From Trichuris trichiura (lineage: Eukaryota; Nematoda; Enoplea; Trichinellida; Trichuridae): a stretch of 64,000 nt of DNA. Under the pieces are notes generated by a model. The model had not been told where the DNA came from. It ran no database searches and saw nothing but the letters and a program-made list of their open reading frames with translations. The number at the start of each line of letters is the position of its first letter. The stretch's first letter is position 1. The DNA is taken from positions 7,378,001-7,442,000 of the forward strand of contig JBAJFE010000026.1 in the NCBI GenBank assembly GCA_037903355.1, in the 5' to 3' direction. The position numbers and the translations under genes were made by a program. Shown piece after piece: positions 14,101 through 27,096 of the stretch.

Positions 14101-17100
14101 ACAACATGCCCTGAAAGGGAAATGTCACCAAACCAAAATAGCCTTGCGCTCGTCGGTACGCAGCAGTGCAAAGCTGTACGGTGTCTTTTCCAACTATGCA
14201 AATCAATAAATGCTTGTCAGCATTGCTCCGTCGGGTTGCAACTACGGAATCAGGGTAGCTTCTCAATCAAATGACAAGCTTATTTAAATTAAATCTGCAA
14301 GCACGGTTAATTTGCAATTTGCTAATTTGCTGCGCATCCAACTTGGCGAAACGACCGTACGAAACTATTCGAATCGAAAAAAGATCCTCCTTGAACTACT
14401 GCGCCTATTTCGCCTTCTCCGCACGGCTGATTTTGCAAAATGATGAACCAGTTTATTGTAGGAAAACTTGGCACCTTTGTGTCGCGTATTCCGCATTTGA
14501 ATGCAGTCTGTTCATTGCATTCCGAGCAGCCGGTGGTCGGCGAAGTACCGGAAGTTGGAAGAGGCGGCAACTGACCAACTCCAGTCGACCGGGAACAAGC
14601 AACATGCCGCTACCTGTCAAACATGGTCCATCAATCCACGGCAAAAAGAAACGATTGCCCGATTAAAAACACGTGAAGCACGCGGGAGCTCCTAAGAGTT
14701 GAGCAGCTGTTTTCCTATCACCATCCGGACTTTGAGATGGCGACAGTGCCGGCTGCCTGTTAAACTCATATCGAAACTGCAAAGGAATAACGGTTGCGTT
14801 TTTACTACCGACGCTCAGCTGTAGCTTAAGCGAAGCGCCTACAAGCCATGTTGGCATATGCTTCCGATGTGTCATCATCTTGTTAAATAAGAACGTTCTG
14901 CTTCACGAGGTCACGTTGGGTACTCGGACGGCGACCATCAGCCAACATAATACGATTTGTAATTCTATAAATGCTAGAGAGCAAAAGCCTGTTCTCAGCT
15001 GAATAGGCATTCAGCAAGGGAGGAGCACTGCCGATTGACTTAAGCACAAGTCTTGAATAGAAGATTCAAATTCATGCACGCTCTTTGCTACTGGCCCATT
15101 GAATCCTTAGCGAGGTTCCTTTAAGACAAAAAGGCCAAGCACTTTGCCTGGTGCGCAAGGAGACCATTCTTGCGCAGCGAGGAATGAACCAGCAAGCTGT
15201 GGCCTCGTGCTCGCTTAAGACAACGACGGATTATTTTACTCGAACGATTACTAGCAATGCATTACTGCAGGAATAAGAAAAAAAGAATTTCCGTAACCTG
15301 CGCATAAGAGAAACGATTTGCTCAGGGACCCCCTTAATGAAGGTAATAAAATCTACAAGGCCAACCGATAGTCAGGCTACCCAATCGAACCGGTCTGCGC
15401 TGCAGAAACGGAAACTCATGACGTAAGGTCCGGCGGCTCAATAGGAAAACTAGACTTTGGAAAAACACGCGCGATCCTGTTTGGCTCGCAGCTTTCTTTC
15501 TTTCTTTTCGTTAAAGCTTCAACTGCACGGCGCGTTCTCGAATGGATTGCAGCGCATCATCGGAGATTGTTCAACTCCGCTTTTCCATTACCTCAGCAAT
15601 GGGCATGGCGTGATGATATTTGAATTGTGATTAGCCGCGCCTCTACTAAGAATTGTCGCCTTTGAACGGCGTTGCACTGCTCTATTGGACTGGAAAGCTT
15701 GTTTACATTAAACTTCCGCTGCACAAGCGCTGGTATGCCAGCGAGGTACGCGTTAGTAAATCATTGTCTTATGCTGCTGTCCAACAAAAGATGAGAACGC
15801 GAGGTCAATCTTGCGTTAAGTAGCAGCGATGAAAACAAGTTTTCGTGGCTTCACGTGAAGGAACCCATTCCATTCAAGAACCCTTTGCGCGACTTGAAGT
15901 CACACACACATATGCAGGCAGAGATGCCGCGTAATTAGGAGTTGACGAGGATTAAATGATTCTTGAAAAACTCTGTCGTTGAACAGTGTTTTGCAGCTGC
16001 TTACGAGAAGACGGTTTCCCAAATGTTAGCTGTAGCTTAGTTGGATTGAAGCTTGCAAGACCGGATGACTTCCGCAAGCTTTCGCTAGTCGCTAGAGCCA
16101 CGACACCACTCGATTGAGATACAGATAACACGTCAGCGGTGACAGGCCGCCATGGAATGATCAAACGTCTTGTTTTCGCCAAGTTCCGGTTGTTACGCGA
16201 CCCGCTGACGATTGGTGGCATTATCCGAAACGCAGTATCCGGTCTAAGCACTGTAAGTTGAGAAGAGGGCGCGGAAAGCGTACACTCAACGCATGGCCAC
16301 ATTGCCGTGCGCGTTGATGAGGCATTAAGCAAATATTTGCCCTTCTCCTCAACCTCTCTTTAGCCTCCTGTCTCTGCACCCAGCCGTTTCGCGGAGGCGT
16401 TAAAGGCGAGACGGAGACAGAATGCTGTAAGTGCCACTTCCTTGATCGCCAGCGTTGAGACCACATGACAACTGACTTTTACGACCCACCAGCGGAGCTG
16501 CATAGTGGAAACAAAATTTCCAAGCACTAATCAAAGAGTTGTTAACGACAGGCTACTACACCAAAACCTGTCGAAGCGGATCTGCAAAAAAGCCATCTGT
16601 GGCCAACAACAATTCGATGGTAGCCGTTTGTGGCTTCATCCGTTTGAACGGATGGGAACCGCTGTCGCATTCCCCAGTTGTCGAACCGACTTGTTCAGGA
16701 CCGGTTTGCGTCGAACTAAACGATAGCGACAATTGCCAATGGGCAAAAGCAAGGTAGCCTAAGGTGTCACAAAACAAAAACAATAGCAATAGTGTTGCAA
16801 CAGCGACCATTGGCGATGACAAAATATGGGCCCAAATTTCGCCTATCCCCTTCAAGTTAAGCTCAGCGAGAAAAAACTGATGACTGCCGAGAGAACAACA
16901 ATAACGGTGGTCCTTGTTTGTACAGTAGTCGCATGACTGGTTCGCCTGATTGCAACGTTGGTGACGTGAGGTTAACCTGCGCATCTGTCAGCCGTCGTTG
17001 TCGTCGTCCCAGTCGTCGCCGAGATCTCCCGACCAGAGCCAATCAGCGGCTGCTGGGTGTTTCCAGCCGGAGATACGGCACCAACGAGCACCAGCTGAAG
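8121..17100. other. long stretch without a supportable gene
   Basis: Nothing here is convincingly coding. From about 12.7 kb the composition becomes noticeably less AT-rich, up to and past the Ras gene. The longest open frames (131 codons at 14271-14666 on plus; 126 codons at 15952-16332 and 142 codons at 16556-16984 on minus) have no recognisable domain and are overlapped by other frames. The part next to the Ras gene is the obvious place for its promoter and untranslated exons, but I see no specific element to name. Confidence 0.4.
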
Positions 17101-17151
17101 AAAGACACGCATTGATAGTTGCTGTGGCTTAACGCGAGGCAGTAGCGAAGA

Positions 17152-17871
17152 ATGAAAAAAAAGAAAGAAACCAACGGAGTAGCGGACTTGGCCGGTAGGT
17201 GCCACGAAGGAGCTAGCTCGTATGGAACCTGCAGGCGCTCCTGCCACTATAGACTCATTGTAGTCGGCAATGGTGGCGTTGGCAAATCCGCTCTGACCAT
17301 CCAATTCGTCCAACAATACTTCGTTGCCGACTACGATCCAACCATTGAAGACTCATACACCAAACAAATGATCGTCGACGGTGAGATATGCAAATTGGAT
17401 GTACTGGATACAGCGGGCCAAGAGGAGTTTAGCGCTATGCGCGAGCATTACATGCGTGGAGGAGACGGATTCGTGCTCGTCTTCTCAATCACTGATCGCG
17501 ATAGCTTTGACGAATTGCAGCGATTCCATAAGCAAATTCTTCGCGTTAAAGATCGCGACTATTACCCCATGGTGATCGTGGCGAACAAGATAGATCTGCA
17601 AGATCAGCGCGTAGTAAGCGTGGCGGAAGCTGAAGGTTTTGCCCACCAGCTTGGAGATGTGCCCTATATGGAAACGTCGGCTAAATATAGAATGAATGTG
17701 GATCACGTTTTTCACGCCCTCGTACGCTCAGTCAGGGCCTTCCAGGCCAGTGAGCGCCAGTTGACCACCCAAGCAGCGGCGGAAGAAGCACCCCCACGTC
17801 GCAGGGCGCTACTGGGCTCATCAACTTCCTCTTTCGGCAGTCATCGACGATCGACTTGTGTTCTTTCGTAG
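17152..17871 (+). CDS. RRAS2: R-Ras-family small GTPase (RRAS2/TC21-like)
   Basis: This is a membrane-anchored GDP/GTP switch of 239 residues in one uninterrupted frame. The P-loop GNGGVGKS is at residues 39-46, switch [10 protein letters not shown] at 61-69, [13 protein letters not shown] in switch II from about 86, NKID from 145 and ETSAK near 177. The tail ends in CVLS, a CAAX box with Ser in the last place, which predicts farnesylation; basic patches (RRR, HRR) precede it. The blocks LRVKDRD and RMNVD resemble R-Ras and TC21 more than H-Ras or Rap; M-Ras is the main alternative. A 32-residue, Lys-rich N-terminal extension with Cys17, Cys27 and Cys31 precedes the G domain. An in-frame TAG at 17143 lies just upstream, so ATG 17152 is the first start unless there is an upstream splice. 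The lack of introns is unlike the other genes here and suggests a retrocopy that kept its function. Confidence 0.93.
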   Translation: MKKKKETNGVADLAGRCHEGASSYGTCRRSCHYRLIVVGNGGVGKSALTIQFVQQYFVADYDPTIEDSYTKQMIVDGEICKLDVLDTAGQEEFSAMREHYMRGGDGFVLVFSITDRDSFDELQRFHKQILRVKDRDYYPMVIVANKIDLQDQRVVSVAEAEGFAHQLGDVPYMETSAKYRMNVDHVFHALVRSVRAFQASERQLTTQAAAEEAPPRRRALLGSSTSSFGSHRRSTCVLS

Positions 17872-20800
17872 GGTGGCGGCGAGAGTAGACTACATGGCGC
17901 TGGTCGCGAACATCCGGTGTGCCCAAGGCTGCCACGCTACCCGACTACAATGGACAATATACGCTGAAACCATCCGCTGCCTTTTCGCTGATGCATGCGA
18001 GAGGAAAAGATGAAGCAAAAGGTCATCCTTTTTTACTACTACTTCTTCTTTGTATTCTATGCCGCCGATGTTCCTTGTTACTTTTCACGCTGTAAGTACA
18101 TTTTCTTTGCCAACGATGTTTGCTCATTGGGGCTGAATGAACTTTGATTATTATGTCTTTGGACGGCCTCGTTGTCCATCTGACAAACTTGAGACAAACA
18201 GGACATCTTTTGGTTGGGTTGATGACTTTGTCAACTACGGCCTTGTTCGTCGTATTCAAGGCCATCTCAGTTGGCCACTCGTCAAAAGGCAAAGCATTTG
18301 CTGCCAGCCCCGCCCGTTCACTCCGGGTGGGCGCACGAAATGCCGCCCACGGTCAGTAGGCGTTCACACCGTTCGACCCACGATTTCTCGTAAGCTTTCA
18401 GCCGGCTGGCTAGCGACAAATAAATTGTTCATCTTTACTGGTAACAGCTGATCGATCGAACTGAACAGCAGACCATGACCACCCTCGATTCGGTTTCAGC
18501 CTTTTACGCCAAGAATTTCATATCAACATTTCCAGAACGTTTCATCCGGATTATTATTCAACATGGATTACGTCCACTGGGTATGCTACATTTTTGAAAC
18601 AGCTCAAGCAGGTGCCTAACGGGCAGCTGAAGTAGCTTGCAGTTAGGATTCATCTTTGAAAGGAATCAGCCGTCACCTTATTCGAGAAACGACTGTACCA
18701 ACATCATACGAGTTCAACCGCTCATTCCTAACTGTCTAAACTTTCTCCGTTGTGTTAAGTAACTTTCGAGCTTTGCGTTACAGCGGGAATGGCAGCCTTT
18801 TTTGGTAACAAAATACCAGGCGACGGGTCAGATTTTCCTATCACCAAGAGCTGTTCGAGCCCAGATGCGAAGAGGAAATTTGAACGAACGCGTCGACAGG
18901 TTATTAAGAAAATTGAATGCCTTCTGCCCTGAATTTGTCAAGTTCCACTTCAAAGCGTCAGTTCAGGAAAACGTGTGCGTAAAAAGCTGCAATTCCAAGC
19001 GGAACCATTAGTCAGTATGTCGGCCAGAATTTCGACGCCCCAGTCGACGTTCGTTTTTAATAATTTACGGTAAAGTGAACTGACAAGTACCATTCATCTG
19101 CGCTGCCGAGTCGCGGAGAAAACGCGGAAATCGGTATGCTGCCCCGGCGGAGCCAACCGCTTCGACGTGACTTTGTCGGTAAGCGCCGTTCAGCAACATG
19201 ACCAATTAAGTCATTGCCAAGCAGCGCTAAATGAATGACAATATCCACGAACATGGCTGCAACGCATCCGTCAACTTACCCTCGCCAGGCGGACGACCGA
19301 GCACCTGATGTTTTTGCAAACCAATTTGGTGACATTTTTCCTTGAAATGTGTCGGAATTTCAGTGACATGTAAGAAGGGAAATTGGACGAAGCCACTTCG
19401 AATTAACTGAGCGTTCGCCTTCTATCAACGCGTAAAAAGAGTTACGCCATTTATAGCTAGCAAAGCTCGCTTAATTGGAAATGTTTCAATAGCTTGGAAA
19501 GTTGACAACGCTTCTTGCAGGGCTTACAATACTCGTCCTCGGCTTAACTGATTATTTTCTTTTCTATAAGCTTAACAGCGTGTCATTCAACTGGGGAACA
19601 GCCACAAGCAGGAGCAATGTAAAAGTGATTGGAATGCCCATTGCTTCCGCTAATATATGTCGCGTATGTTGTTTCTCCGCTCGCTATATGAACGGAAGGT
19701 GAAGCGGTTAGGCTTTTGGCATCTTTCGGCTGCTGACCAAAAGAAAAGCGACTTCTTAAGCACAGCTGCCTTTTCGCTTTGGGCTGAGGGCAAGTCAAAC
19801 GGTGCTACGTCACCGCGGCGTTCATTTAGGTGCCAACTGACTCACTAGCTTTCCCTTGTCACTGTCGAAAGGTCGACCTTTGCGAGACCAAATCAGTCAG
19901 CTGCCAACAACCTAGTTGAAAAAGTCGCCTGAAGGAGCCCCTGGTTCGGAACAGCTGTGATAAGATTTCGCCCTTTCTCCGGCCGCTAAGTCTTTGCCTC
20001 GATACCGCGAAGTTCGTTATGACTTTTATTTTTCCTTTTTCATTCGTACGCATAATTAGTTTACGCGTACGTCCGAACCTCCCAATTTTTCAAGTGGGTT
20101 TAGCGAAACTGATAAAAACCTTTGTTACTCAAACAGACCGAAGCTGACAGTCATGGACATTGTATCGGAAAGCTCAGTAGCAAAAGAGCAATGGTAATGG
20201 AAAAATATGGCTACCACCTGACCGACTAAAACGCTTCTCTTTTGTCTTCCATTTTACTGCTGGCCTTGACCGAACTTATTTAACGGTCCAACGACCCCTT
20301 CGGAGAAAAGAATTTTCCGCATTGCACGCATAGTAGAAATGAAAATATCCAACTGCATCATGACGCCCCTTGGGGATTTCGATGCACGCTCTCTCCCTCA
20401 GTTTGGCCATTAAGGCTAGAGTCGCTTGCCGTCTATCATCTCATTCATACTTCTGCCAAGAGCACGGTATATACGAGCGCTCAGTATGATAGCTGTGCAG
20501 CTGCTTCCATTTTTGATCACTACGCGACCAATCGTCAATACAAGCGCTTCTTGAATCGTCTAAAAAGCGGCAGATTGCATCTGACTTTCTTTCGCTGCTA
20601 AGCGAGAGATGGAAAAATTGTATTGCCTCTTTTTGCACTCCATTTTACTGTTCGTAGATTAGTAGCTACTCTTAAGCGCGCCTATTTTCACAATTCCGCC
20701 CAAATTGCGTATCCGTAAGAATTCAAGTGAGACCAATTTCATCTTCCGCCTATTAGAGCTCAACGTCGGTTGATTGCATCCTAGCTGACCAAAACCATAC

Positions 20801-21940
20801 AAAGCAATCACTTGTTCTCAGCTGAACCTACAACAACAAAAACTGAAGCCCGCTCGTACAAATTGACAGCTATTCATTCCACCGTCCGTACAAGCAAAAT
20901 AACGCAACGGAATTCAAAGAGGACCATCTGTAAATGGAATGCTGCCTTATGTCAAGATAGGAAAATTTTCAAAATGGGACAGGGAGTTATTAAACTTTCA
21001 TGTTTGCATATGAAAGTGCAGACGTTTTTTGCCTGGCTTCCCTTTGCTTTTATTGTTCTTGACGTTAGTACAGACGACCAATCCGTAAAGCTTACAAGAA
21101 GACATTGCGCCTAGCTATGCCTTAAAATTGAAATTGGCACACGAACTAGCAAACCACCGAAAACTGACGCGTATAAAGTATTTGTCGACCCCTATAATTT
21201 CCCTTTTGAGAAGCTCTGCAATGGCAGGGTGCCGAACCAATTGTTGCCTTTGCAGCGCATACGCAAATTGAATTCTGCAACCGATACGGTCCAAAATTTC
21301 GCTTTGCTTAGATGCAGGAGGATTCCATGAGGAAATGGTAAGCTTGAACAAGGGCCATCGTTAATGAAACGCCAATCCGCTCAAAGGGGGGCAGCGACAT
21401 TAACGCCTGTTTTCATTCGAACTTGACAGACCTCTGTAGCGCCTACCGCGCAACACAGCAATCCATTGTTGGCAGCATCTGTTCAAATTTTGTCTCGTAA
21501 CGCTCGCCTCTCTCCTGGGGCAGCACAATTATGCAGCTTGCGCCAAAATGGAAAGCGTTCTCTTCGTGAGACACTTCCAATCGCTAACCCAAAACCGCAT
21601 ATAGAGACAAAGCTATCTTTTAAAGGGCTCCTGGAAAAAGCGTATTAATATCTAGTCAATTAAGCATTGCGTTTTAACGAATTCGCGTGACAATTCTTTT
21701 GCTTCAAGAGACTGCCAGCGCTGTCCAGACATGTTAATGCTTGAAATACGTAAAAGCAAGAGACCTGCTCAACACTTGCTCTACACGAAAAAACATATGA
21801 CCTGCTCATCATTTAAGAGATGTAAACGTTTTTTTCAACTAACATGTTGAAATATTCCTTCTTCTCCGCCGTAAGGCGGCCGAAGTACAAACTGCGCTAG
21901 CGAAGCTGTTCAAACGAGTAAGTCAACGAACCTGACTGAC
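17872..21940. other. no gene seen downstream of Ras
   Basis: Only short overlapping frames are present. An AATAAA at 18419-18424 could serve the Ras transcript but lies about 550 bases past the stop. No repeats or RNA genes were recognised. Confidence 0.4.
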
Positions 21941-21953
21941 GCCTGCTCACGCG

Positions 21954-22010
21954 TGACGTCACTGCTACACCTGACGTTTGGCTTTGTCAACGTCACGTCA
22001 CAGGTGATGT
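21954..22010. promoter_or_regulatory. cluster of CRE-like motifs
   Basis: A perfect palindromic TGACGTCA lies at 21954-21961. It is followed within 50 bases by TGACGTT and CGTCACGTCAC variants, which also form an imperfect inverted repeat (GCTACACCTGACGTT against its mirror at 21990-22013). TGACGTCA is the known site for CREB/ATF bZIP factors. Any regulatory role is inference; the nearest plus-strand gene starts 1.3 kb downstream. Confidence 0.25.
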
Positions 22011-22013
22011 AGC

Positions 22014-23303
22014 GAAGACAGCAATTGAATCTGCTTGGCAGATATCAGGTGTCGCCAAATGCAGGTGCTACCTAATTTTCTCCTATCCGTCAAGTGTTCT
22101 CAGCATATAGGGCAATGAAGAAGTTGGCAGCTTAAAGACAAATGCGTCCAACTAACGCTACGCTGCAGTAACATACCTACACAGCGACAATGATTTTTTG
22201 TCTTTGCGTTTTGTTTACAACATTGAATGAGATACGTTACCTAAAGCCCAACGGTATCAGCAATTTCATCGGGCCACAGCCCTCCAATCATGCACGTATC
22301 AATTAGGAGCAATATTCAGTCCAAAAACCGATTCTGTATTTTAACAAAGTGTAAAGCTGGACAATAACTTTAAACTGTGACCTTTCATGCAAATTTCTGC
22401 TTGATGACAACAAGGATGCCTCAAGTCGCATGCCTATGTGAACCAATTTAACCTAAGGCTAAAGGGATCTCGTGTTCTCATGAAGACGTCACGAATCGAA
22501 CGTATTTGCTTGAGTTAATTACTCAACATTAACAAGATAGATTATGAGAAATTTATTTCTTTAGAGGACGTCTTTCCTATTGCAGTTAAGGATAGGCAGA
22601 AATATGGAAAGGGTTGCTCAAATAGCTAAAAAATACGCTTATTGCTTCTGCCAACTCATATCATGCCTAACGAATGTTAAGACCACGGCATAGAAAACAG
22701 CATCCCTTTCGGAATTCGGTGAAAAGAAAAAGCGTGAGGCATTTTTACGTTATAAATTAATCAAAAGCATTAACGTTAAGCGATTCCATCGCTGTTTGCA
22801 TACAACGCACCAAAAGGCATATACTTTCGAAATACATCTGTCCGTTATAGCATTGTTCGCTTTTATGGAAGGGCGACGATCAAAAATGCATATACATAGT
22901 AACAAAAAGAAAGATATTGGCCTATTTCAACTCATTACCAGCAAAAACAACTGACAACGTTCACCTCTTTCAAATTCGGTCGGAACCTTAAACTATTCAC
23001 AAGTTGAATACACCCTTGGATATTCGTATAGATTTTTCAGCGCTAGTAAACATCTCCACCTTTTGAATAGCCTCTACTAATAGAATCGGTTAACTTATTA
23101 AAACGTCATTTACATACTCATTGTTGACTTGTAGAAGAACACGTACGCTTATTTCGAAAAGAAAATTTAGGAAAAGCTCTTACTGAAGCATCAAGGGAAC
23201 GTAACACCTAATCAGCCGGTTGTGATAAACAAGGTGCATTGCAGTTGCTATAGCAACCCTAGAGAAAGCTCGTATCAGTCAAGGCGGCGTTGCTGCCAGT
23301 CTC
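22014..23303. other. intergenic region before EFCAB7
   Basis: AT-rich sequence with no supportable frame. It presumably holds the promoter and 5' UTR of the EFCAB7 homologue. Confidence 0.4.
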
Positions 23304-26300
23304 ATGAATTCAAAGCTGTGCAATTCCCTGCAAATCGGTGAAGCAGTATACAGTTTAGCGAAAGGAGACTTAGCAGCTACAGTTAAAGATCGCAGCGAAC
23401 TGTTGCATTTACTTCGCGTGGCCGGCTGCAACCCTTCTACAGATTTAGTGCAGCAATTGCCCGATCGAGGTAAGCCCATATCGATTAAAGCAAAGTGGAA
23501 TTTAGTCAATGTCACATGTCTGAATTTGAAATTTTTAATCGTTGAGCACATTGCGGCCTAGAGTAGTCCTCCACCTGGACTACCAAATTTTTACAAGTAT
23601 TATGAATAGGAAACGCCCAATTTTCTTTAAAATAGCGGAAAAATAACTGTGCCATTGCTCGCCACTAAATCGTTTTAGAAATAGGATTCACCCAATTCTA
23701 CAATATACTACGCTACGCGCCCTCGATGAATGATGATATTCTGCGAGGGGCATTCCAACTGTTCGACCCAAGCTGCACAGGACGAATAAAAATATCGTCT
23801 CTTGAAAATCTGCTTGGCGGAGTCAGAAGAGAAACTGCTTAAAAATATATACTTACTATATATTCATTTACGTAGAAGCAGCTGCAGCTGTCCGACGCTG
23901 ACAAAAAAATACTGAGTATAAACGATTCCGGAGAATTGGACTACAACAAGGTAAACTTATTCAAAACCGCGCATCCCATTTCAGAAATGCTTTTTAAAGT
24001 TTCTCGCGGATTCCAAAAGGACAATTGTACAATTGCAAGCTCTTGCCCTAAACCGAATAAGCGTATCTGAGAAGGCAGAATCGAAACAGACTCCAACGGA
24101 AGATACGGAAGAATGCCAGCGAAAAAAGCCTGTCGAAATTGTAGACTCTAAACAGGCAACGGAGTCCAGCAACGAGGCTTCACGCAACCAATTCGCCGAG
24201 GTCAACAAAATTACTAGTTGTACTTCTACATACTACTAGTACAAATATTTACAGTTTTCCTTTTCTGCTCAAAGGAGGGGTTTCTTTCTGCTCGAATGTC
24301 AGTCGGATCAAACTATCGTCACTGTTGCTCAACGTTTCCACTTTGAATTAGAGGAAGAACAAACAGTTTACATGGAAATTGAACAGCTCTTGGGTAAGAA
24401 CATGCTTCTGTTGTGCGTAGTCCTTTTATAGTAACAACTATTAGACTAACAGAAGCATAATTCACGTAAGCAGACATTCTGAGCTTCGTGAAGCAATTTG
24501 TTTGTTTCTTGATAACATATTGCATTGTCAGCAGACAAAAAAGTTCGTTAAGTAAGATGCACTTTCTTAAATGCTTAATGCATGTCATTTGCTTTCTAAG
24601 AAACTTTTCTCGAGCATACGTAAACTTTTGGGATGTTCTCTGTTCCAGTGCTACGTTAACATAACTATTTTAACAGACTTGCCAACCTTCGCTGTTAAAC
24701 TTACATAACGAGTTCACTTTTCTCAACTATAGCAGATTATACAGCCGGTCTATACCGGCTGGCTGGCATAATCAAATGCCGCAATCTATGAGGAAGAAAA
24801 CAGAACGAAATCACTGTTGCCCCATCCCTAAATCATCAGAAATTCGCCTTGTAATATCAATATTACAGATACGGAGAAGAATAATTAGTATCCGTGACAT
24901 CCAACTGGCAAGAGATAAATGGTTATCTATAAATGCCCACAGGCTATGAAAAACCAATTTATCAGGCAACCACTTTGATATTATCAACATTAGAAATCAT
25001 TTTGTTAAATGCGTTTGCTAATGTTCGGCTTGCTAAGATACCATTCACACGGGATGCTTTTAGCCGCAGAGGAAACATAAGTACATAACACTAAGTATGC
25101 TTAGTCGTATTTGGGAAACTTTTGAACATACTTATTGAACTTAGAGAAGCGAACGCATGCCAGGCTTTAAACAGCATCCCAAATAGGGAATATTAACGTG
25201 TTTAAATGGATACAAGAATGAAAGAGGTGCAACTCTATCGACCGGCGATGTAGGCGAGTTCAAAGAGCAAAACAGTGCGACATATAGTTTGTGTTGTGTG
25301 AGCCGTCTAAAAACGTGCCCTGTCGCCACCAAATGCAACGTATTAATAAATTATGAGGCGATCCATACTATTAAGTATTCACGAAGATAACTTACAAATG
25401 AAGTCGACCCAAGTTCTACACTATAGGAGCTTTCGATACCCGCATGACGACGCCTATTGACGTATGGTTGATAGTGTATGATTCCACTTGCCGCGTAGTG
25501 GCAAACTCGAATAGAAAAGATGTCAAGCATAAGGTAAGTATAATGTTCTCTGAGCATGCTGGAGTAATGCTCACCATAAGGGCATCCCTGATTACAGAAC
25601 AAATCGGCTTTATTTGCTCGCTTGAAAGCAGGAGCCTACACGCTGATTCCTTTTACCACTCAGTGCATCGTAAAACCAAGAACGGACGATATGTCGTCCG
25701 CTGAAAAGGTAGAAATAATCAGGCTGGACAAAGACGGCAAATACGGCTTGACAAAGGAAATGAGGTATAGACTACTGCTACTGTTCAAAACTTTGCTAAC
25801 TTGCAAAAGATTTCGCTCTTTAAAAAATGAACTCTCACTGTGCCCTCGGTTGGCTGTCCAACTTATTTTCAAGCTACTTTCAGGCTAATACTAATGAATA
25901 TATTTGATCTATGTGACCTGGACAACAGTGGCTCTCTTAGCCGAGAAGAATTTAACTTGTACAACTTGCGTACAGGCGACGAAGAGGTCACCGACACCGA
26001 ATGGAAGCTTCTTCAGGGTAAACTGTTCTAATCAGTTTACTCTTAATTACGAATAAACGTTGAATAGTATGTGCAGACACAACCCTTTCAGAGCATTTCA
26101 AAATAAGCAAAGGCGAGCTTAACCTACGCGACTTTTTGACGCTGCATCAGATGGAAGCTGAAGACTGTAATGGAGACACGGAGGACATGTGGCTTTCTCT
26201 CGAATCTATTGGGTGTAATCATAAGCTACAGCTAGACGAGGTAAAGCTTGATTCGAACAGAATTGGAATATCTTTATCCATTTATAAGATATGGCCATTC

Positions 26301-26513
26301 GTGATCACTATCCGAAGCATAAAACCTATATCCGGTATTAAACCGGAACGTATACAACCAATGAGCAAGGCGGAGTGGAATTCCTTGGCGTGCTACTTCT
26401 CGGAACAACCTCTTATCACCGTAGCGGAGAGTGCCAACTGTCGCTTGTTTGCTTTTAAAACACACGGATTTCTGGTCCTCCTCTTACACGCAAGTCAACC
26501 TTTTACCATCTAA
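23304..26513 (+). CDS. EFCAB7: EFCAB7 homologue (EF-hand, ciliary Hedgehog regulator)
   Basis: In vertebrates EFCAB7 works with IQCE to tether the EvC-EVC2 complex at the cilium base during Hedgehog signalling. My exons are 23304-23469, 23685-23821, 23876-23950, 23985-24200, 24255-24393, 25427-25533, 25598-25764, 25884-26017, 26092-26240 and 26289-26513. All phases join and the product is 504 residues against about 630 in human. The N-terminal EF-hand-like part ends in DSGELDY. A charged linker follows, then a C2-like block with GFFLLE, then YTLIPFTTQC. A canonical EF loop, DLDNSGSLSREE, follows, then HQMEAEDCNGD and WPFVITI. Alignment from memory follows human EFCAB7 across its length. The third intron is only 34 nt. 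The last putative intron (26241-26288) is 48 nt and stop-free in frame, so it may be coding. The 1.03-kb fifth intron holds nothing recognisable. Confidence 0.88.
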
Positions 26514-27034
26514 GGAGAATGCCTATAACTAATCTTTGAGAACCTAAGTCGCTAAAATGTCTAACACCGGCAATGTTTTTAGAACAAACAGTCGGAACCT
26601 TTGGAAGTGACGATAAATCTAGAAAACTCACGCAGCTTATTATTTAACGTTGATTGCCATACAAGGCTGACGTGTTCAAACGAACTTCAGGCAAGTTGCG
26701 ATCTATAGCTCATCGTTCTGTCAATATACATTTTTAGATTGCAGCCTTTGGAATTCCAAAGCATTCCAATGAAGAGATGTGCCTAGAAGTTCAACTGTTC
26801 GAATGAGAAGTGATTTCTGCGTACACATTCTTTGAGACTTTGTAAAAGCGTATCGTCTACCGCTGAAATGCAGCAGTTGAAGAAAACAAAGGCGCTTAGA
26901 AACAGCTTAGATTCACGCTGCCTTAATTAGTAGCTCTCACATCTTGCGGCGAACGAACTTTGCATAAAGCTTCACAGTATTGCTGACGGCACGAGGTCAC
27001 CTGGATTTCAAAAATCCCATATTATCCTGCTCTC

Positions 27035-27038
<4 letters not shown>
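26514..27038. other. intergenic, no feature seen
   Basis: I see no open frame or repeat of note between the EFCAB7 stop and the AT microsatellite. No AATAAA was noticed close to the stop. Confidence 0.4.

Positions 27039-27095
<57 letters not shown>
27039..27095. repeat. (AT)n microsatellite
   Basis: An uninterrupted run of alternating A and T, about 28 dinucleotides. It is self-complementary and a likely length-polymorphic site. Confidence 0.97.

Positions 27096-27096
<1 letters not shown>

Noticed and set aside
16556..16984. 142-codon minus-strand ORF next to the Ras gene
   Set aside because: Has a Leu-rich stretch and cysteines but no coherent domain; its neighbours are open in other frames and it extends into the likely Ras promoter.
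16972..17316. 114-codon minus ORF overlapping the Ras start
   Set aside because: Antisense shadow of the Ras coding region.
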